From the NCBI RefSeq assembly GCF_009829075.1, contig NZ_WUQZ01000004.1:184497-248496 (forward strand): 64,000 nt of DNA, written 5' to 3'. Positions 17,492-27,476 of this stretch are shown here, one piece after another; the stretch's first letter is position 1; every line of letters starts with the position of its first letter. The notes beneath the pieces are model-generated. The model saw nothing but the letters and a program-made list of their open reading frames with translations, was not told the origin of the DNA and searched no databases. Source of the stretch: Sphingobacterium composti. GTDB taxonomy: Bacteria > Bacteroidota > Bacteroidia > Sphingobacteriales > Sphingobacteriaceae. A program made the translations under genes and the position numbers.

Positions 17492-18649
17492 ATGAAGATT
17501 AGTCTACTAATCACATTTGCGATTTGCACATTATTAAGTTACGGTCAAGAGACTATTGTATTCGCGTCTGGTGAAGATGGTTACGCAAGTTATCGTATAC
17601 CGGCTATTATTAAAAATAAGGATGGTAATCTATTAGCCTTTGCCGAGGGACGCGTCGATCATGCTGGTGACTATGGAAATGTCGATATTGTATACAAAAT
17701 CAGTCAAGATAATGGTAAAACTTGGGGGGCACTACAAGTAGCAGCGGATTATGATAAATTACAAGCTGGAAACGCAGCACCTGTTGTCGATTTATTAGAT
17801 CCCAGATTTCCTAAAGGGCGGATTTTCCTATTTTACAATACGGGCAACAATCATGAATATGACGTAAGAGCTGGTAAAGGTTTGCGTGAAGCTTGGTACA
17901 TTACATCTACCGATGGTGGCAAATCTTGGTCTTCGCCCGTAAATATTACTACACAAGTACATAGGCCAAAAATGCCTCATATCAATATCGCATATAATTT
18001 CTCAGAAGATTGGAGAGCATATGCAAATACTCCAGGACATGGCTTACAGTTTGATTCAGGAAAATATAAAGGACGTATTTATATTCCAGCAAATCATTCT
18101 TTTGGTAATCCTAAGCCTGATGGCAAAGATTATTTTGCACACGCCTACTATTCTGATGATCATGGTGATACATTCAAAATAGCTGATAAAATCACATTTG
18201 AGGGAGGTAATGAGAGTATGGCAGCACAAATTTCATCAAAAGAGCTGTATATGAACTCACGAAATCAGCAAGGTAATGTTAGAAGTCGTATTGTTAGTTG
18301 TTCGAATGATGGAGGTGTGACATGGGATACTACTTTTTATGATAGAAATTTGCCTGATCCTGTGAATCAAGGTAGTACTTTATCATGGAAGAAAGGTAAT
18401 AAGTATATTTTGGCTGTAAGCAATGCTGCCGATGAAAAATTAAGAGACAATTTAGTGCTTCGTCTATCAAAGGATAAAGGAAAAACTTGGTACTTCAATA
18501 AAGTTGTGGCTAAAAGCCCAGAAGGTTATAAAGGGGGCGCATGGGCAGCCTACAGTGATATAGTCTTAGTAAAGAAGAATACAATTGGTGTATTGTATGA
18601 AAAAGATGGTTACAAAGAGATTGTGTTTTCTGTAGTGAAAGTCAAATAA
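17492..18649 (+). CDS. Exo-alpha-sialidase (GH33 neuraminidase)
   Basis: The 385-residue protein has a signal peptide (ISLLITFAICTLLSYGQ) and a six-bladed sialidase propeller. The arginine-triad motif YRIPAI is at about residue 31. Five Asp-box repeats of the SxDxGxTW type can be read: SQDNGKTW, STDGGKSW, SDDHGDTF, SNDGGVTW and SKDKGKTW. Catalytic candidates are the Asp in EGRVDHAGDYG, the Glu in EGGNESM and the Tyr in AAYSDIV near the C-terminus. It would release terminal sialic acid from host or environmental glycans outside the cytoplasm. No sialic acid uptake or catabolism genes (nanT, nanA, nanE) are nearby, so it may serve to unmask glycans or feed genes elsewhere. Confidence 0.93.
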   Translation: MKISLLITFAICTLLSYGQETIVFASGEDGYASYRIPAIIKNKDGNLLAFAEGRVDHAGDYGNVDIVYKISQDNGKTWGALQVAADYDKLQAGNAAPVVDLLDPRFPKGRIFLFYNTGNNHEYDVRAGKGLREAWYITSTDGGKSWSSPVNITTQVHRPKMPHINIAYNFSEDWRAYANTPGHGLQFDSGKYKGRIYIPANHSFGNPKPDGKDYFAHAYYSDDHGDTFKIADKITFEGGNESMAAQISSKELYMNSRNQQGNVRSRIVSCSNDGGVTWDTTFYDRNLPDPVNQGSTLSWKKGNKYILAVSNAADEKLRDNLVLRLSKDKGKTWYFNKVVAKSPEGYKGGAWAAYSDIVLVKKNTIGVLYEKDGYKEIVFSVVKVK

Positions 18650-18660
18650 TTTAAATTAGT

Positions 18661-18710
18661 ATCAAAAAGAGTAGTTCGTTTATTTTTATAAACGAACTAC
18701 TCTTTTTGAT
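18661..18710. terminator. Bidirectional terminator with 22-bp perfect stem
   Basis: Bases 18661-18682 pair perfectly with 18689-18710 around a 6-base loop. The stem includes A5 and T5 tracts, so it can terminate both the sialidase gene (+) and the S41 peptidase gene (-), whose stop lies 9 bases away. Confidence 0.88.
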
Positions 18711-18718
18711 CTAAAACT

Positions 18719-20185
18719 TTAGTTAAGGATATCATTTACATATTTAATCCATTCGTAAGTATGGATGCTTTTGTCTATATAATAGTCTGGTTGTATTCCT
18801 TTATTATCTATTTCGAAATCCGGAATACGCATACTTCTGGTAAGGCAATATCCAAGTTTAAATTCTTTACATGGAGAATCAATAAAATACATATTGGAAA
18901 TATCTAAGACACCAAACGTAGTAGTGCCAAAAAGTTTAACTTTCTTACTTTGCTTTGCAGCTAACAAAAATTGTTCATCAGTACTTCCATTATTTTGGTT
19001 AATAATTATTCCTATGTTTTTGGGAAATTCGTACACCGTGTCCTGTTTAGTATAAAACACCACGCTATCTTGCAGGTTCACAAATTTTCCATGATTATTT
19101 TCTAATGTATCGTATGCTTTTTTTATATGAACTTTTTCTTCTTCAGCAATATTATATGCAGGGTTGGTAATGAATTCAATCATTCTTTGATTGTTAAGAG
19201 GTGTAGATAAGTATTCAACACCTACATTACGTATTGGATTAGTGTATAAGAATGGAATTATTTCACTATAACTTCTATCGCTTCCTCCTGTGCCATTAGT
19301 AATATCAATTATCAGGTTTTCTGTCGAAAGTATAATTGATTTATTAGCCGTTATAACACTATCTATTTTTGTTTTTTCGGAGTAATTAAAAGATGGAATT
19401 CTAAAATATAGCGTCTTATTGTTCAACCTCTCAATATAAGGGATTGATGATTTTTGTGATTTAAAATACTGTTCATAATAGGGATCGACTTCGAATGTAG
19501 GGTAAAGTCTAGTTAATACTATATCGCCAATTTTTAAATGATTATTACCGATTAAAATTACAGATTGAGATTCTACAGGAGTGCGATCCCGTAAATAAAA
19601 TATTGATTTATATTTATCTTTTTCAATATCGATTTTAAATTTTATATCACCTTTTGCCCAAGTTTCAAGACTTGATTCAATTATAAATCCAATATATTGC
19701 CAATTAACTTTCTTTACACCTATCTTATAGGGATCGGTCCACCAAATTCCTTCAAAGTCAGCTATTCCTTTTTCACTTAACACGTTGGTGAATACATCTA
19801 TATTTGTCGAATATTTTTCACTTATAGCGTTAATCTTAGTGTTAGATTGAATTGAAATATTTTGATTAGATAGTTGTGGAGAATTAAGTTGTATCGCAAT
19901 ATGACCAGAGCGAAAAAAGGTTAACCACTCATATAATATAGGGCCACATTCAGATAAGGTTTTCGCAGACTTCACTTTCTCTAGTATTTTTTGATTATGC
20001 GTTTGGTAAGCAGGAATTCCTTTTCGGGAAACAGCATATTCAAAACCAGCATCGTTTTCTTCAAATGTTTTTTTTAACCATTCGAAATTCTTTAAGCAAT
20101 CACAATTTTGTGCCCTGGTTTCGAAATTAAAATTTAATAAAATGATTGTTAGGATAATTGTTGCGATTCTTTTCATTTCTGTCAT
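18719..20185 (-). CDS. Exported S41-family (C-terminal processing-like) peptidase
   Basis: This 488-residue protein starts with a signal peptide (RIATIILTIILLNFNFETRAQ; the ATG at 20176 three codons in is an equal candidate start). A helical N-terminal domain rich in charged residues follows. The C-terminal half has the S41 tail-specific protease fold: NLIIDITNGTGGSDRSYSEI near residue 290 and the nucleophile region NNGSTDEQFLLAAKQSKKV near residue 400, where the Ser of NGSTDEQ is the expected catalytic residue. FGTTTFGVLD after it is also family-typical. No clear PDZ domain is seen. Such secreted S41 proteins are abundant in Bacteroidota and of mostly unknown substrate. Confidence 0.85.
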   Translation of the reverse strand: MTEMKRIATIILTIILLNFNFETRAQNCDCLKNFEWLKKTFEENDAGFEYAVSRKGIPAYQTHNQKILEKVKSAKTLSECGPILYEWLTFFRSGHIAIQLNSPQLSNQNISIQSNTKINAISEKYSTNIDVFTNVLSEKGIADFEGIWWTDPYKIGVKKVNWQYIGFIIESSLETWAKGDIKFKIDIEKDKYKSIFYLRDRTPVESQSVILIGNNHLKIGDIVLTRLYPTFEVDPYYEQYFKSQKSSIPYIERLNNKTLYFRIPSFNYSEKTKIDSVITANKSIILSTENLIIDITNGTGGSDRSYSEIIPFLYTNPIRNVGVEYLSTPLNNQRMIEFITNPAYNIAEEEKVHIKKAYDTLENNHGKFVNLQDSVVFYTKQDTVYEFPKNIGIIINQNNGSTDEQFLLAAKQSKKVKLFGTTTFGVLDISNMYFIDSPCKEFKLGYCLTRSMRIPDFEIDNKGIQPDYYIDKSIHTYEWIKYVNDILN

Positions 20186-20300
20186 TTTTATTAAAGACGA
20201 TAGGAATTCTTGATTCGTTGCATGTGAATTAAAATATTTTCTATATAATAACTACGCAAAGCATAGGCTCAATTTTTATTTGAAGCATTTCTTTTTAATT

Positions 20301-20460
20301 GATATCCTCAATAATTTGATCACTTGTTTTGTTTTTTCTTTTCATCGAAACTGCATAGTTGAAAAGTTTCGTCTCTTCAGTGAAGTATTAACACGTATTT
20401 AAGAAAGAGGCAAACAATGTTGAATAGCACCACATCCCGAAAATGCATCTTGATTTATTA
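20301..20460 (-). pseudogene. Decayed 3' fragment of an arginine decarboxylase gene (speA remnant)
   Basis: On the minus strand this stretch aligns with the last ~160 bases of the intact arginine decarboxylase gene at 32473-33864. Shared short runs include CACTTGTTTTG/GACTTGTTTTG, CATAGTTGAAA, CAACAATG-like segments and ACATCTTG/GCATCTTG in the same order, with several small indels. Its translation reads QDAFSGCGAIQHCLPLS, then a stop, against QDVLSGYGGIHHCLLPS in the intact enzyme. After a frameshift it reads ETKLFNYAVS against DETFNYEVF. Stops and frameshifts show it is dead. The rest of the gene is not visible further upstream. It sits alone in an AT-rich gap after the S41 peptidase gene. 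Confidence 0.8.
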
Positions 20461-20764
20461 GGTGTATAAATTTATTTCTTTTATAAATTTTAAGTTTTAT
20501 TGTAGGTAAAAATTTAATTTTTACTTTTTTTTACTTACCACATATTTTATTTGGAAAAAACTTCTTCACTTAATAATATTTCAAAATTTACTTATTGAAT
20601 CTAATCTTAATATGGATTTTACACGTAATTAACATAGTAAGTATACTTTTGTTTCAACTCAGGAAAATATGAATAAAGGTTATTAATCTTATCGAATGTT
20701 TTAAAACATTATCATTTGTCGTTTTTTATATGTTTTATTTTATTTATTTTTATTAATTTTTTAC
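20461..20764. other. AT-rich leader of the first SusCD locus, with a possible -7 element
   Basis: No gene is visible. The DNA is very AT-rich. TACTTTTG at 20644-20651 is a perfect match to the Bacteroidota -7 consensus TAnnTTTG on the plus strand, but a convincing -33 element at the right distance is missing. If used, it would give a leader of about 190 bases before the lipoprotein start at 20846. Confidence 0.4.
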
Positions 20765-20845
20765 ATGAAATCTAAAACTTTTGTTTATATTAGAGGCAAC
20801 CAATTAAAAATATCTATATACTATACATTTACATTACTTAAAATT

Positions 20846-22171
20846 ATGAGAAACACAAAACCATTTTGGTGTATTTTTCTGATGTTTTACCTATTTCAGT
20901 CATGTGCTGATAATGAGGTAAATAGTAAGGCGGACTATGATCCAAATAAGCCCGTTAAGTTAACATCATTCTTTCCCAAAGAGGGAGGAGCCAAAGATAA
21001 AATTTTATTAAGCGGTGAAAATTTTGGTTCTGATCCGGATAAGATAAAAGTTTATTTTAATAACGCGAGAGCTGCTGTAGTATCTTCTAGTGGTAATAAA
21101 ATATATGCTATCGTGCCAAGGTTACCTGGAGAAAACCCAAAGATTTCCGTTGTTGTAGGTTCTGATTCTATCGCATTTGATGAAACATATGTGTATAATA
21201 TCCAAGCTCAAGTAAGTACTGTTACTGGTACTGGAGATAAAACATTCCTAGCGGGGACATTAGATCAAGCAAAAGTGTATGGTAAGTATTTGGATCTTGA
21301 CGCACAGGGGAATTTGTTTATGACTTGGAGAGATGGTGGTTCATACGGTGTAGCACGAATCAATGAAAAGGAAAATATAGTAACTGCATTATATCAAGCT
21401 GCATCATCACCAAATCCATATGCAAATGGAGTGACTGTTGATCGTGGAACAGGTATTATGACTGTATCACATGAGTCTGTGGCAGAAGTGTTCTTCTCAT
21501 TTGATCCTCGTGAAGCATGGACTTTACGCCAAAGAAATGCACAGTTCTCAGCAGCTGATTATGGTAAAATTGTTCAAGCAGATCGTTATGCAAACTTTGT
21601 AACTTTTTGTCCTTATGATGGGTATTTGTATACACGTTTTAGAGATGGGCATATTGCAAAGATACATCCTGAAACATATGCAGCAACAATTGTACATAAA
21701 GGGCCTTACGGGTCACAATATGGTCAAGCAATAAATCCTGCAAAACCGTGGGAACTATATATTACACTTCATAGTAATGCAACTCCTATTGAGGCACGTC
21801 AAGGTATTTTAGTTTTGGATTTAAGAGATCCTGATGGAACTGGTGGTTTCAAGAGAATTAATGCACCAGGTGGTGGTGGATTTCGAGATGGTCCCGTAGC
21901 AGATGCAATTTTCAACTTGCCTAAAGATATTAAGTTTGATAATGACGGTAATATGTTCATTGCTGATTATGGTAACCACTGTATTCGAATGTTGTCGGCA
22001 GACGGAATTGTTTCGACAGTAGCGGGACAACCAACTAAAGCTGGTTATAAAGATGGTGGACCAATAGAGTCTTTATTTAATCAACCATGGGGAGTAGCTG
22101 TAAACGATCAAGGTGATATTTATATCGCTGATTGGAATAATGCACGTATTCGCAAACTAGTAATTGAATAA
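20846..22171 (+). CDS. Surface lipoprotein with IPT/TIG domain and NHL repeats
   Basis: The likely start is the ATG at 20846, because the lipoprotein signal (CIFLMFYLFQSC) begins right there; an ATG at 20765 would add 27 AT-rich-coded residues ahead of it. After the lipobox comes an IPT/TIG immunoglobulin-like domain (LTSFFPKEGGAKDKILLSG). From about residue 125 a beta-propeller of NHL-type repeats follows, clearest at the end: FNLPKDIKFDNDGNMFIAD and FNQPWGVAVNDQGDIYIAD, each closing with IR(K/M)L. Such IPT-NHL lipoproteins accompany SusC/SusD pairs as surface glycan-binding or accessory proteins. Here it precedes susC by 20 bases. Confidence 0.88.
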   Translation: MRNTKPFWCIFLMFYLFQSCADNEVNSKADYDPNKPVKLTSFFPKEGGAKDKILLSGENFGSDPDKIKVYFNNARAAVVSSSGNKIYAIVPRLPGENPKISVVVGSDSIAFDETYVYNIQAQVSTVTGTGDKTFLAGTLDQAKVYGKYLDLDAQGNLFMTWRDGGSYGVARINEKENIVTALYQAASSPNPYANGVTVDRGTGIMTVSHESVAEVFFSFDPREAWTLRQRNAQFSAADYGKIVQADRYANFVTFCPYDGYLYTRFRDGHIAKIHPETYAATIVHKGPYGSQYGQAINPAKPWELYITLHSNATPIEARQGILVLDLRDPDGTGGFKRINAPGGGGFRDGPVADAIFNLPKDIKFDNDGNMFIADYGNHCIRMLSADGIVSTVAGQPTKAGYKDGGPIESLFNQPWGVAVNDQGDIYIADWNNARIRKLVIE

Positions 22172-22191
22172 CTAAACCTATTATTTGTATC

Positions 22192-25100
22192 ATGAAGTTC
22201 ATTTATGTTCTGTGCATAATTCCATTATGCTTATGGATCACTGTATCGTTTGGTCAACAAACAGAAGAGTTAACTATTGCGGGAACGGTAGTTAATGAAA
22301 CGGGAGAGCCTATTAATAAAGTGTCAATTTATGTCAAAGATAAGCCTACGGGAGCTACTGCGACAGACGATCAAGGAAAATTTTCAATCAAGGCTGTATA
22401 TGGTGACAGACTTGTATTTACATATGTTGGATATGAAACAGTGGAGCATCTTGTCGTAGCATCTACTGCAGATTTAATTATTGAATTGTCCGATAAAAAC
22501 GTAGAGGTAGAAGAGGTTGTAGTAGTCGGATTAGGTGCTCAACAGCGAAAAATTAGTTCTGTAGGAGCTATTACGACAGTCGATGTGAAGCAATTGCAAA
22601 GTCCAGCACCTTCTATGGCGAATCTCTTAGGTGGGCGTGCAGCTGGTGTTATATCTATGCAAAGTTCGGGAGAGCCGGGAGCTAATATTGCAGATTTCTG
22701 GGTGCGTGGTATTGGAACTTTTGGTGCTAATGCAAAGGCGCTCGTGCTTATCGATGGATTAGAGGGTGATTTAAATACTATTGACCCTGCTGATGTAGAG
22801 AGTTTCTCTATATTAAAAGATGCGTCAGCAACAGCTGTATATGGTGTAAGAGGTGCGAATGGGGTTGTTTTAGTGACAACAAAAAGAGGTACTGTAGATA
22901 GGATTCAGATTACGGGTCGTGTTAATTCTACCTTGTCTCATTTGAATAGATTGCCTGAGTACCTTGGAGCGTATGATTATGCATTATTAGCTAATGAAGC
23001 GAGTGCTGTTCGCGGCGGTGAAATAATGTTTAATGAAACTGAATTAGGAATTATCGAAAACAATTTAGATCCGGATATGTATCCCAACGTAAATTGGCAA
23101 GATGAAATCTTAAACAAAAGTTTCTGGCGTCAAAGCACCTATGTGTCTGGACGTGGCGGATCTGAAGTAGCTAGATATTTCCTAAGTTTGGGAGGTAATA
23201 AAGAGACAGCGGCATATAAAGTAGACAAAAATAGTATCTATAGTTCAAACGTAGGCTACAACACATACAATTATCGTGTAAACTTAGATATAAATCTTAC
23301 AAAGAGTACAAAAGTTTTCTTAGGTTCGGATGGTTTCTTATCGCAACATACCCAGCCTGGTATTGCCAATACCGATTATATTTGGAAAACACAATCAACA
23401 TTAACTCCAGTTTCGATTCCTATTCAATATTCAAATGGCTTATTACCAGGTGTAGGTAGTGGTGAGCGATCGTCACCATACGTAATGATTAACCGTACAG
23501 GTAAAGCTGCCAACGAATGGTATAAAGGGAAGGCGACTCTTGCTATTGACCAAGATTTATCAAGTTGGGTTGACGGGTTAAAAATTAGAGCACAAGGTGC
23601 TTATGATATTCATAGCAACTTTTATGAGCGTAGATATATCCAACCTTCTTTGTATGAGGCAACAGGGAGGAATTTTGACGGCTCGCTTGTGATGGTGCAA
23701 AAAGTACAAGAAAGACCTGCAGCTTATAGTAAATCTTTAGCACAATGGCGTAAATACCACTTTGAATCAACAATAAACTATAGTAAACAATTTAATGAAG
23801 ATCATCGTACGTCTGCTCTCATTTATTATTATTTGAGTGACGCAAAAGATACGCGTGATGCGACTAATAATTTAACAGCTATTCCAGTAAGGTATCAAGG
23901 GGTGTCGAGCCGTTTTACCTATGGATATAAAGATACGTACTTATTAGATGCAAACTTTGGATATACAGGATCAGAAAACTTTCAACCAGGACGTCAATAT
24001 GGTTTCTTTCCATCAATTGCGGTTGGTTGGGTGCCTACTGGGTATAAATTCGTACAAGAGCAAATGCCATGGTTAGATTATTTCAAAATCAGAGCATCTT
24101 ATGGTACTGTAGGTAATGACCGTATCATCAATTCTGTACGTTTCCCTTATTTGACTAAGGCGGATATAGATGCGGGAAGTGTGTGGGGTATTCCTAATAT
24201 TGAAACAATCAATGAGACACGTATTGGCGCTGATAACTTAGCATGGGAACGCGCGATAAAATCAAACTTAGGTATTGAAGGTAAATTATTTAATAATAAA
24301 ATAGACTTCGTTGTAGATATATTTGAAGATCAGCGTAATGGAATTTTTCAGCCACGTGTGCAAGTGCCAGATTACGTGGGTGTAATTTCAAATCCTTACG
24401 CAAACGTAGGGCGTATGAAAAGTACGGGCGCTGATGGTAATATTACCTATACAACCAATTTGTCTAACGATATGACATTGACGCTACGTGGTAACTTTAC
24501 TTATTCTAAGAACGTAGTTCAAAACTGGGAGCAAGCATATCTAGAATATTCATACTTGGAGTACAACGGATATCCTTACAATTCTATACGTGGATACCAT
24601 GCTTTGGGATTGTTTAAAGATGAAGATGATATTAAATATAGTCCAACTCAAACTTTTGGAGTAGTATTACCAGGAGATATTAAGTATAAAGATGTGAATG
24701 GTGATGGTATAATTAATACACTTGATAAAGTGCCTATTACCCATAGTAATTATCCATTGACAATGTATGGTTTTGGTGGTGAATTCCGTTATAAAAACAT
24801 TTCATTGGGTGTACTAATGAAAGGAACTGGAAAAACGTCATTCTTTTATGTTGGACAACCAATGTCTTATCAAGGAGTGACTGAAAGTACAGGAATGGGA
24901 TATATGCCATTTTTTGGAGGAACGGATGGAAACTTGATTACATTAGTTAATGATCCTGCTAATAGATGGATACCAAGAGAATATGCTTTGGCTAATGGCA
25001 TTGACGTATCGTTAGCGGAAAATCCTGATGCAAGATTTCCACGTATGCAATATGGAAATAATAGTAACAATAGTCAATTGTCTACATTCTGGCAAGATGA

Positions 25101-25320
25101 TGCAAGGTATTTAAGATTGCAAGAGGTAACGGTAAGTTACAATGTAAGGCCAAAATTCCTACGTAGAGTAGGTGTGAAATCTATGGATTTACAGTTTGTA
25201 GGTAGCAACCTTTATATCTGGGACAACGTAAAATTATATGATCCAGAGCAAGCTGCTTGGGGAGGTAGAAAATACCCTATACCAGCGACATATTCGTTGC
25301 AAGCATATATCAATTTTTAG
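22192..25320 (+). CDS. SusC/RagA-type TonB-dependent outer-membrane transporter
   Basis: This 1042-residue protein has a signal peptide ending in SFGQ. A carboxypeptidase-regulatory-like domain follows (residues ~28-108, TIAGTVVNETGEPINKVSIY), then a TonB-box-like VEEVVVVGLG and a plug domain with the SusC hallmarks LLGGRAAGVI, DFWVRGIGTFG, LVLIDGLEGDL and DASATAVYGVRGANGVVLVTT. The rest is a 22-strand barrel ending in YSLQAYINF. It imports an oligomer captured by the SusD protein encoded 14 bases downstream, driven by TonB. The nature of the ligand cannot be told from sequence, and no glycoside hydrolase is present in the locus. Confidence 0.97.
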   Translation: MKFIYVLCIIPLCLWITVSFGQQTEELTIAGTVVNETGEPINKVSIYVKDKPTGATATDDQGKFSIKAVYGDRLVFTYVGYETVEHLVVASTADLIIELSDKNVEVEEVVVVGLGAQQRKISSVGAITTVDVKQLQSPAPSMANLLGGRAAGVISMQSSGEPGANIADFWVRGIGTFGANAKALVLIDGLEGDLNTIDPADVESFSILKDASATAVYGVRGANGVVLVTTKRGTVDRIQITGRVNSTLSHLNRLPEYLGAYDYALLANEASAVRGGEIMFNETELGIIENNLDPDMYPNVNWQDEILNKSFWRQSTYVSGRGGSEVARYFLSLGGNKETAAYKVDKNSIYSSNVGYNTYNYRVNLDINLTKSTKVFLGSDGFLSQHTQPGIANTDYIWKTQSTLTPVSIPIQYSNGLLPGVGSGERSSPYVMINRTGKAANEWYKGKATLAIDQDLSSWVDGLKIRAQGAYDIHSNFYERRYIQPSLYEATGRNFDGSLVMVQKVQERPAAYSKSLAQWRKYHFESTINYSKQFNEDHRTSALIYYYLSDAKDTRDATNNLTAIPVRYQGVSSRFTYGYKDTYLLDANFGYTGSENFQPGRQYGFFPSIAVGWVPTGYKFVQEQMPWLDYFKIRASYGTVGNDRIINSVRFPYLTKADIDAGSVWGIPNIETINETRIGADNLAWERAIKSNLGIEGKLFNNKIDFVVDIFEDQRNGIFQPRVQVPDYVGVISNPYANVGRMKSTGADGNITYTTNLSNDMTLTLRGNFTYSKNVVQNWEQAYLEYSYLEYNGYPYNSIRGYHALGLFKDEDDIKYSPTQTFGVVLPGDIKYKDVNGDGIINTLDKVPITHSNYPLTMYGFGGEFRYKNISLGVLMKGTGKTSFFYVGQPMSYQGVTESTGMGYMPFFGGTDGNLITLVNDPANRWIPREYALANGIDVSLAENPDARFPRMQYGNNSNNSQLSTFWQDDARYLRLQEVTVSYNVRPKFLRRVGVKSMDLQFVGSNLYIWDNVKLYDPEQAAWGGRKYPIPATYSLQAYINF

Positions 25321-25334
25321 ACGCTTAGACTTAA

Positions 25335-27401
25335 ATGAAAGACATGAAAACCTCAATAATTATAAGACGAATTACAAAGGTAGCTATCGCATTGCAACTT
25401 TTGGTAACAGTGACCTCTTGTAAGGATTACTTAAATATAGATAATTACTTTGATGACGAGTTTAATATCGATTCTGCTTACGCTAATACACGATATATAG
25501 AAGCATATATGTGGGGAGCTGCAGCAATGTTTCCGGATGAATCAAATACTATTCGTAATAACTATACTCCTGGTCCCATGGCAACAGATGAAGCCATCAA
25601 TGGATTAACAGGTACTGGTACAGCCAATATTTATTATGGGATGGATTTTGTAACTGGTAATATCACTCCAGATCATTATGGTGCGAATGGTACATTAAAT
25701 CAATGGGGAAGATATTATAAAATAATCCGAAAATGCAACAATGTACTAGCGAATATTGACAAACCACAAGATATGACATATACTGACAGAAGTCGTATAG
25801 AAGGTTATACACGCTTTATTCGTGCCTATGCATATTACAATATTTTAATAGATTTTGGTCCACCTATTCTTTTAGGTGATGAAATCGTAAATACAAATGA
25901 AAGTATTGAATATTACGACAGACCACGAGCTACTTATGATGAAGCTATGGAATACATCTGTGAAGAATTCGAAAAGGCAGGAGTATTATTGCCAACAACA
26001 GTAGGACTATTGAACTTTGGGCAACCAACCAAAGGAGCAGCTTATGCTTTGATTGCTAGACTACGTTTAATTCATGCAAGTCCATTATTTAATGGTGGCG
26101 CCGCTGCAAATTCTTATTTTGGAAACTGGACAAGATCGTCAGACGGTCTACATTATGTATCTCAGCAATATGATGAGCGTCGTTGGGCTGTAGCTGCTGC
26201 AGCTGCTAAACGAGTAATGGATATGGGAATGTATAGACTTTACACAGTTCCTGCAGACGAAAGAACTCCAATATTGCCTGCTAATGTAACATCAGATCCA
26301 AACTTTTATAATGCATATCCAAATGGTGCATCAGGTATAGATGCATTCAGATCATATTCAGATGTATTCACTGGAGAAGCTGTAGCAGCAATCAACCCTG
26401 AATATATATGGGGAAGAAATACGGCTTATTTAAACACGAATATTAATCAAGGTGCTACTCCTCCAACATTAGGTGGATGGGGACGCTTTGCAGTACCTCA
26501 AAAAATTATTGATTCATACTTAATGGATGATGGTCGTACAAGAGAGGAAGCTAGAGGTTCTACGTATTTCGAAACAGTTGCCGATCTACCTGCAGGAGGT
26601 GTTTATGATGATCTATTTACGACACAACCACGTAATTTTTCGGGATATCCTATGAATTCTGGAATCTATAAAATGTATGCAAATAGAGAAATGCGTTTCT
26701 ATGCGTCAATTGGTTTTAATGGAGCTATTTGGCAAGCATTGTCTAGTACTACTTTAAATAATCATACTGCTAAATATTTTTATCAAGAAGCAGATGGCAG
26801 AGGTGGTGTGTCAGCGTCTTCTCCAAATTATCCTTTAACTGGATATGTGATTAAGAAATGGAATCATGCTTACGATGCTATAAATGGTACTGGTGCACGA
26901 CAATTGCCTAAGGCATATCCTATTATACGTTATGCGGAGATTTTATTGTCTTATGCCGAAGCTTTGAATAACCTTACAAGTAGTCATACTGTAGAATTAG
27001 GTGGACAATCTTATGTCTTGAATCGAGATGCTGATGAACTTAAGAATTCATTTAATGCAGTAAGATACAGAGCAGGATTACCAGGTCTGTCATCAATGCA
27101 ATTAGCAAGTAGAGATGAAGTTCAAAACCAAATTGAGCGTGAAAGAATGGTGGAATTCCTTTGGGAAAATAGACGTTTCTATGATGTACGTAGATGGGGA
27201 ATTTATGAGGAAACAGAAAGAGAACCAATTATTGGTATGAATCCAGATGGACCAGATAGAGAATCATTCTATAGAAGAGTTTCTCCGGGTACATCCTCAT
27301 TTTTAACACGTCAAGTAGACAAGAGATATGTTTGGGTTCCTATTCCACGTGCTGAGATGAGAAGATTACCTTCATTGGATCAAAACCCAGGGTATAATTA
27401 G
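25335..27401 (+). CDS. SusD/RagB-type nutrient-binding surface lipoprotein
   Basis: The 688-residue lipoprotein has a signal ending in LLVTVTSC (cysteine near residue 31) followed by KDYLNIDNYF, the usual SusD opening. The TPR-containing N-terminal half includes YYKIIRKCNNVLANI and RFIRAYAYYNILIDFGPPIL. The C-terminal RagB/SusD domain shows YAEILLSYAEALN, AVRYRAGLPGL, ERMVEFLWENRRFYDVRRWG and the terminal VPIPRAEMRRLPSLDQNPGY. It is longer than the usual 500-600 residues, with extra loops in the middle. It caps the SusC transporter encoded just upstream and binds the substrate at the cell surface. Confidence 0.96.
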   Translation: MKDMKTSIIIRRITKVAIALQLLVTVTSCKDYLNIDNYFDDEFNIDSAYANTRYIEAYMWGAAAMFPDESNTIRNNYTPGPMATDEAINGLTGTGTANIYYGMDFVTGNITPDHYGANGTLNQWGRYYKIIRKCNNVLANIDKPQDMTYTDRSRIEGYTRFIRAYAYYNILIDFGPPILLGDEIVNTNESIEYYDRPRATYDEAMEYICEEFEKAGVLLPTTVGLLNFGQPTKGAAYALIARLRLIHASPLFNGGAAANSYFGNWTRSSDGLHYVSQQYDERRWAVAAAAAKRVMDMGMYRLYTVPADERTPILPANVTSDPNFYNAYPNGASGIDAFRSYSDVFTGEAVAAINPEYIWGRNTAYLNTNINQGATPPTLGGWGRFAVPQKIIDSYLMDDGRTREEARGSTYFETVADLPAGGVYDDLFTTQPRNFSGYPMNSGIYKMYANREMRFYASIGFNGAIWQALSSTTLNNHTAKYFYQEADGRGGVSASSPNYPLTGYVIKKWNHAYDAINGTGARQLPKAYPIIRYAEILLSYAEALNNLTSSHTVELGGQSYVLNRDADELKNSFNAVRYRAGLPGLSSMQLASRDEVQNQIERERMVEFLWENRRFYDVRRWGIYEETEREPIIGMNPDGPDRESFYRRVSPGTSSFLTRQVDKRYVWVPIPRAEMRRLPSLDQNPGYN

Positions 27402-27476
27402 TAAGATATTAATTAAGATAATTATATGGGCTTATTACAAATTATTTTAGTCTTAAGTCCATTAAAAAATATACAT

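Noticed and set aside
20765..20845. Upstream ATG for the IPT/NHL lipoprotein
   Set aside because: It would place 27 residues before a perfect lipoprotein signal peptide and block its recognition; the ATG at 20846 is a better start.
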